Shown here piece by piece: positions 45,148-48,608 of a DNA stretch of 48,608 nt. Below the pieces are notes generated by a model that saw only the letters and a program-made list of their open reading frames with translations, did not search any database and was not told the origin of the DNA. The stretch comes from an uncultured Collinsella sp. (GTDB lineage Bacteria > Actinomycetota > Coriobacteriia > Coriobacteriales > Coriobacteriaceae): positions 1 through 48,608 of the forward strand of contig CABUQK010000002.1 of assembly GCA_902493615.1 (NCBI GenBank), read 5' to 3'. A program made the translations under genes and the position numbers. Numbering within the stretch: the stretch's first letter is position 1; the number at the start of each line of letters is the position of its first letter.

Positions 45148-46035
45148 GTGACAACGATGGAGCGTCGTCCGGATTCCCGTGGCAAGGTTCGTGATATTTA
45201 CGATGCCGGTGAAAACCTGCTGATGGTCGCCACCGACCGCATTTCTGCGTTCGACTTCATTCTTCCCGACGAGATTCCGTTTAAGGGAGAGGTGCTCAAT
45301 CGCATCTCGGCATTCTGGTTCGATAAGTTTGCCGACATCGTCCCCAACCATCTCGTTTCCATCGACCCGGCGGATTTCCCCGAGGAGTTTGCTGAGTATC
45401 GTGACTACCTCGCTGGCCGCGCCATGCTGGTTAAGAAGGCCCAGACGATTCCTATCGAGTGCATCGTCCGCGGCTATCTGACCGGTTCGGGCAAGAAGAC
45501 CTACGACGAGAACGGCACCGTCTGCGGCATCCAGCTGCCTGAGGGCCTGACCGAGGCTTCCAAGCTTCCCGAGCCGTTGTTCACGCCGTCCACGAAGGCC
45601 GAGATCGGTGACCACGACGAGAACATCTCGTTCGAGCGTTGCTGCGAGATCGTGGGCGAGGACATCGCCACGCAGATTCGTGACCTTTCCCTCAAGATCT
45701 ACAAGGCCGCTGCCGAGTACGCCGCGACCCGTGGCATCATCATTGCCGACACCAAGTTCGAGTTTGGTGTTATTGATGGCAAGGTCACGCTGATCGACGA
45801 GTGCCTCACGCCCGACTCCAGCCGTTTCTGGCCTGCTGCCAGCTACGAGGAGGGCAAGATCCAGCCTAGCTACGACAAGCAATTCGTCCGCAATTGGCTC
45901 AAGGCCAACTGGGATATGACGGGGGAGACCCCGCACCTGCCCGCCGAGGTCATCGATGGCACGTCCGAGCGCTATCGCGAGGCCTTCCAGATCATCACCG
46001 GCTCCCAGTTCACAAGCATGAAGGAGAACGCATAA
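45148..46035 (+). CDS. purC: SAICAR synthetase
   Basis: The protein is 295 residues from the GTG at 45148, 8 bases after AAGGAG; the GTG at 45139 sits inside that site. Motifs GKVRDIYD, ATDRISAFDF, IECIVRGYLTGSGKKTYDENG and DTKFEFGV are intact. It joins CAIR and aspartate to make SAICAR, the substrate of PurB. Confidence 0.96.
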   Translation: MTTMERRPDSRGKVRDIYDAGENLLMVATDRISAFDFILPDEIPFKGEVLNRISAFWFDKFADIVPNHLVSIDPADFPEEFAEYRDYLAGRAMLVKKAQTIPIECIVRGYLTGSGKKTYDENGTVCGIQLPEGLTEASKLPEPLFTPSTKAEIGDHDENISFERCCEIVGEDIATQIRDLSLKIYKAAAEYAATRGIIIADTKFEFGVIDGKVTLIDECLTPDSSRFWPAASYEEGKIQPSYDKQFVRNWLKANWDMTGETPHLPAEVIDGTSERYREAFQIITGSQFTSMKENA

Positions 46036-46611
46036 GTGAGTACCCGTAGCGCCACGAACAAGCGCACGCAATCCCACGAAGTTACCGGGGTTGCGCGCAA
46101 GTCTGCCGCATCTGCTAAGCCCGCCCGCCAAGCAGCGAGCTCCGTTCGCGTCGTGCCGGCTTCGTCTAAGGCACGCCGCAAAGAGCTCGAGAAGGGCGAG
46201 AACCTCGAGGGCCTCTCTAAAGAGGAGAAGCGCGCCCGCAAGGCCAAGCAGCGCGCCAAGGAGGACCGCATCTATACGGTGTCGAATATCCTCCTCAAGC
46301 AGGACGAGGACTACACCAAGCGCCGTCGCATCTGGTGGATTGTGCTCGCCATTGGCATGGTGCTCGTCGTGGCAATTTGGGCCTCGCTGTACTTCGCTCC
46401 CGCTGGCATGGTGTCCAGCCCTGTCCAGATGGTCGGCATCGTTTTGTCCTATGTCATCATCCTAGGTGACTTTATCTACGACTTCGCTCGTATTCGTCCC
46501 TTGCGCAACATGTACCGCGCGCAGGCCGAGGGCATGTCCGAGAACAAGCTCAACGCTCTTATTGAGCGCGCGGCTGCCGAGGAGGACCAGAAGGACTCCA
46601 AGAAGAAGTAG
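46036..46611 (+). CDS. membrane protein with basic N-terminal region
   Basis: The 191-residue protein starts at a GTG that directly follows the purC stop codon. A very basic, K/R/A-rich N-terminal half (about residues 1-90) contains a charged coiled-coil-like run (KARRKELEKG...KEEKRARKAKQRAKEDR). Two transmembrane helices (IWWIVLAIGMVLVVAIWASLYFA and MVGIVLSYVIILGDFIYDFA) and a charged tail follow. Coupling to purC is by position only; function unknown. Confidence 0.75.
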   Translation: MSTRSATNKRTQSHEVTGVARKSAASAKPARQAASSVRVVPASSKARRKELEKGENLEGLSKEEKRARKAKQRAKEDRIYTVSNILLKQDEDYTKRRRIWWIVLAIGMVLVVAIWASLYFAPAGMVSSPVQMVGIVLSYVIILGDFIYDFARIRPLRNMYRAQAEGMSENKLNALIERAAAEEDQKDSKKK

Positions 46612-46641
46612 CGTTTGCATACATACTTATCGCTAAGATAT

Positions 46642-46672
46642 AAGGCGCGTCGTTTTTGCGGCGCGCCTTTTT
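46642..46672 (+). terminator. intrinsic terminator after the purC unit
   Basis: The stem AAGGCGCG/CGCGCCTT is followed by a T-run. Confidence 0.8.
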
Positions 46673-46700
46673 ACTGTTCTATAGATAGATGGAGTGGCAC

Positions 46701-47981
46701 ATGATTCGAGCTGCCCTGACGGTCGAAGAGGCTCTGGAGGGCATGAAGGCCCTGGAGCCCAAGATTAAAAACTACGCGCGCCTGGTCGTCCGCAAGGGCG
46801 TAAACGTCAAGCCCGGCCAGGAGGTCGTCGTTCAGTCTCCGGTCGAATGCGCGCCGTTTGCGCGCGTGGTGGTCGCGGAGGCCTATGCTGCCGCCGCCGG
46901 CCACGTGACGGTCATTTGGGCCGATGATGCCGTGACGAGGCTCACGTACGAGCATGTCGAGAAAAGCTATTTTGAGCAGACACCCGAGTGGAAGCGCATG
47001 CAGCTGGATTCCTTGGCCCAGGATGGTGCCTGCTTTGTCTTTATCGAAGGTGCGGATCCTGCGGCCCTCAAGGGCATCGATCCAGCCAAGCCGGCCGCGG
47101 CATCAAAGGCGAGGAATACACAGTGCAAAGTTTTCCGCCGTGGACTGGATTACAACATCAATCCGTGGTGCATCGCCGGCGCTCCGGTCGTGGCTTGGGC
47201 GCACGAGGTGTTCCCAGGAGACGCCGATGAGGTTGCAATCTATAAACTGTGGAATGCGATTCTGCACACCGCGCGCGCCGATGGCCAGGACCCGGAGAGC
47301 GACTGGGAACTCCATGACGCCGCATTCGAAAAGAACCTGCGTTTCCTGAACGACAATCGTTTCGACTACTTGCATTACACCGCGGCAAATGGAACCGATC
47401 TGACGATTGGCATGACGAAGGGTCACGAGTGGGCCGGCGGCAAGGGCAAGACGCCCGATGGACACCCCTTCTTCCCCAACATTCCCACCGAGGAAGTCTT
47501 CACCTCGCCCGATCGCATGCGCGCCGACGGTATCGTGTACTCGGCCATGCCGCTCATCCACCACGGCAATAAAGTCGAAGATTTTTGGATTAAGTTCGAG
47601 GGCGGCCGCGTGGTGGACTACGACGCCCGCGTGGGCAAGGCAACGCTTGCGAGCATTATTGACACCGATGAAGGTGCCGCTCATCTGGGCGAGGTCGCGC
47701 TCATTTCCAAGAACACTCCGATCCGCGAAAGCGGCGTTCTGTTCTATGACACGCTCTATGACGAGAACGCTAGCTGCCATCTCGCGCTAGGTGTCGGTTT
47801 CCCCGAATGCATCGAGGGTGGGTATGACATGTCCAAGGAGGAGCTCCTGGAGCATGGCGTTAACGTCTCGAGCACGCACGTCGATTTTATGATCGGCACG
47901 GACGACATCGATATTACGGGCATTACGCCTGATGGACGTGAAGTTGTGATTTTCCAGAACGGCCAATGGAGTTGGGAATAG
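46701..47981 (+). CDS. M29-family metallo-aminopeptidase
   Basis: The protein is 426 residues from the ATG at 46701, six bases after GGAG; an ATG at 46689 lacks a site upstream. Family motifs include FFPNIPTEEVFTSPDRMRADG, HLGEVALISKNTPI, ENASCHLALGVGFPEC and NVSSTHVDFMIGTDDIDI, which hold the conserved Glu, Glu, His, Tyr, His and Asp of the dinuclear metal site. It would trim N-terminal residues of peptides in the cytoplasm, as AmpS/PepS do. Confidence 0.94.
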   Translation: MIRAALTVEEALEGMKALEPKIKNYARLVVRKGVNVKPGQEVVVQSPVECAPFARVVVAEAYAAAAGHVTVIWADDAVTRLTYEHVEKSYFEQTPEWKRMQLDSLAQDGACFVFIEGADPAALKGIDPAKPAAASKARNTQCKVFRRGLDYNINPWCIAGAPVVAWAHEVFPGDADEVAIYKLWNAILHTARADGQDPESDWELHDAAFEKNLRFLNDNRFDYLHYTAANGTDLTIGMTKGHEWAGGKGKTPDGHPFFPNIPTEEVFTSPDRMRADGIVYSAMPLIHHGNKVEDFWIKFEGGRVVDYDARVGKATLASIIDTDEGAAHLGEVALISKNTPIRESGVLFYDTLYDENASCHLALGVGFPECIEGGYDMSKEELLEHGVNVSSTHVDFMIGTDDIDITGITPDGREVVIFQNGQWSWE

Positions 47982-48000
47982 TCCCAGACCGTGGTACAAT
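47972..48000 (+). promoter_or_regulatory. promoter of tRNA-Lys
   Basis: TTGGGA (47972-47977) and TACAAT (47995-48000) are 17 bases apart, overlapping the 3' end of the M29 gene. The tRNA begins 10 bases downstream. Confidence 0.7.
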
Positions 48001-48009
48001 GCCACCCGC

Positions 48010-48082
48010 GGGCCGTTAGCTCAGCTGGCAGAGCAGGGGACTTTTAATCCCAAGGTCCAGGGTTCGAACCCCTGACGGCCCA
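48010..48082 (+). tRNA. tRNA-Lys(TTT)
   Basis: The acceptor GGGCCGT pairs with ACGGCCC, the anticodon loop CTTTTAA gives TTT and the T-arm contains GGGTTCGAACCCC. The discriminator A is followed by CCC, so CCA is not encoded, unlike every other tRNA in the window. A downstream copy of this 3' end does have CCA (48261-48264). Confidence 0.96.
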
Positions 48083-48097
48083 CCCAAAGATTGTTGA

Positions 48098-48127
48098 GAC
48101 GGTCAACTTCGGTTGGCCGTCTTTTTT
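48098..48127 (+). terminator. intrinsic terminator after tRNA-Lys
   Basis: The stem GACGGTCAAC/GTTGGCCGTC with a TTCG-type loop is followed by TTTTTT. Confidence 0.87.
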
Positions 48128-48140
48128 GTCGCCCTTTCAT

Positions 48141-48264
48141 GGGTTCGAACCCGTCGGGGCGCGGAGCTGAGTAAACGCGTGAGCGTTTGCCAGCGCAGCG
48201 CGCAAGGCGCGAAAGCGCCGCAGCGGCCGCCTGCGAAGCAGGCTGAACCCCTGACGGCCCACCA
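48141..48264. repeat. tRNA-linked three-hairpin element, copy C
   Basis: The left end is the palindromic T-arm GGGTTCGAACCC (48141-48152). Three hairpins follow: AAACGC/GCGTTT (48173-48188), GGCGC/GCGCC with a GAAA loop (48206-48219) and GCCTGC/GCAGGC with a GAA loop (48229-48243). The right end (48245-48263) is an exact 19-base direct copy of the tRNA-Lys 3' end (48066-48084), here ending in CCA. A second terminator follows. Confidence 0.8.
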
Positions 48265-48272
48265 TAGAAAAG

Positions 48273-48304
48273 AAAGCGATCGACTCCGGTTGGTCGCTTT
48301 TTTG
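48273..48304 (+). terminator. intrinsic terminator after element C
   Basis: Stem AAAGCGA/TCGCTTT with a TCCGG loop region, followed by TTTTTT. It is similar to the tRNA-Lys terminator upstream, as if tRNA 3' end plus terminator had been duplicated as a unit. Confidence 0.75.
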
Positions 48305-48314
48305 TTGCCGGTGC

Positions 48315-48330
48315 ACGGGTTCGAACCCGT
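48315..48330. repeat. isolated T-arm palindrome
   Basis: The perfect 16-base palindrome ACGGGTTCGAACCCGT follows the second terminator, in the same relative position as the left end of element C, but the three hairpins are missing. From 48331 to the window end I see no gene that I can support, only one short open minus-strand frame running off the edge. Confidence 0.7.
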
Positions 48331-48608
48331 ATCTATCTATATATAAGAACGCTTGGCGAACAAAACCCGCCTTTTACCGATGGGAAACAAATAACTGATG
48401 CCTTTGGAGTAAAGTAGCGCTCCAGAGATGACCGATGTCTCAATACACATAAAACAGCTGGTCATCGCCAATATCAGAAGCCAATGCTTCAGTTTTAACC
48501 TCAGTGATGCGACTGAGGGACCTATTCATTTGTGAACAAAATATGGAGTGCGCGATTCCCGCCCCCGGGGCCCCTCCGGTCTGGCAATATATCTCCTTGC
48601 CGCGCGGC

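Noticed and set aside
48440..48608. Minus-strand open frame of about 55 codons running off the right edge
   Set aside because: It contains no recognisable motif, has no visible start inside the window apart from a short ATG frame, and may be chance; more sequence would be needed.

Overview
The window looks like the chromosomal replication-origin neighbourhood of a Gram-positive, fairly high-GC anaerobe of the class Coriobacteriia, most likely a Collinsella-like organism. This is inference. It rests on the gene order around dnaA, an LPXTG-type thioester/SpaA adhesin, a Tat lipoprotein, a paired WYL regulator operon and the general codon style; no 16S rRNA is present. Genes diverge from about 19.2-19.5 kb. 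The left arm is mostly minus-strand (GHKL-ATPase/wHTH protein, dnaA, dnaN, recF, dciA, gyrB, gyrA, tRNA-Ile/Ala/Ile, then a bifunctional-nuclease-like gene, two small hypotheticals and typA). The right arm is plus-strand (rpmH, rnpA, yidD, yidC, khpB, rsmG, three parS sites, parA, parB).

Layout: 1-700 holds a 40-bp perfect palindrome, two tRNA-Ser genes and a tRNA-derived palindromic element. 0.7-2.0 kb is a DUF559-like nuclease-domain gene bracketed by two inverted copies of a 67-bp palindromic repeat. 2.1-4.0 kb has a TRIC-family channel and a bactofilin-like membrane protein. 4.1-7.5 kb holds typA and three upstream genes. 7.6-8.2 kb is the tRNA cluster followed by a roughly 184-bp inverted repeat behind the gyrA terminator. 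8.2-19.2 kb is the replication cluster. 19.2-19.5 kb and 15.9-16.1 kb carry DnaA-box-like 9-mers and together look like a bipartite oriC. 19.6-24.6 kb is the rpmH-to-parB block. 24.8-31.7 kb carries rlmN, ddl, an exonuclease-DinG helicase fusion and a WYL pair. 31.9-35.3 kb has a giant M28-like membrane protein plus a small membrane protein. 35.4-38.8 kb is a cell-wall-anchored adhesin. 39.1-48.3 kb has tRNA-Gly, purB, a TSCPD protein, a Tat lipoprotein, a two-component system, purC, a membrane protein, an M29 aminopeptidase and tRNA-Lys.

Most genes are housekeeping: replication initiation and elongation, segregation, tRNA and membrane-protein maturation, purine synthesis, peptidoglycan precursor supply. 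The most unusual content is (i) a family of three-hairpin elements found just downstream of tRNA-Ser(CGA), tRNA-Gly(CCC) and tRNA-Lys(TTT), each carrying copies of the 3' end of the tRNA it follows; (ii) an origin-linked GHKL ATPase joined by a Q/P/Y-rich low-complexity linker to a winged helix; (iii) a nuclease-like gene bracketed by inverted palindromic repeats; and (iv) an M28-fold protein that has lost key metal ligands and carries an insert of about 670 residues.
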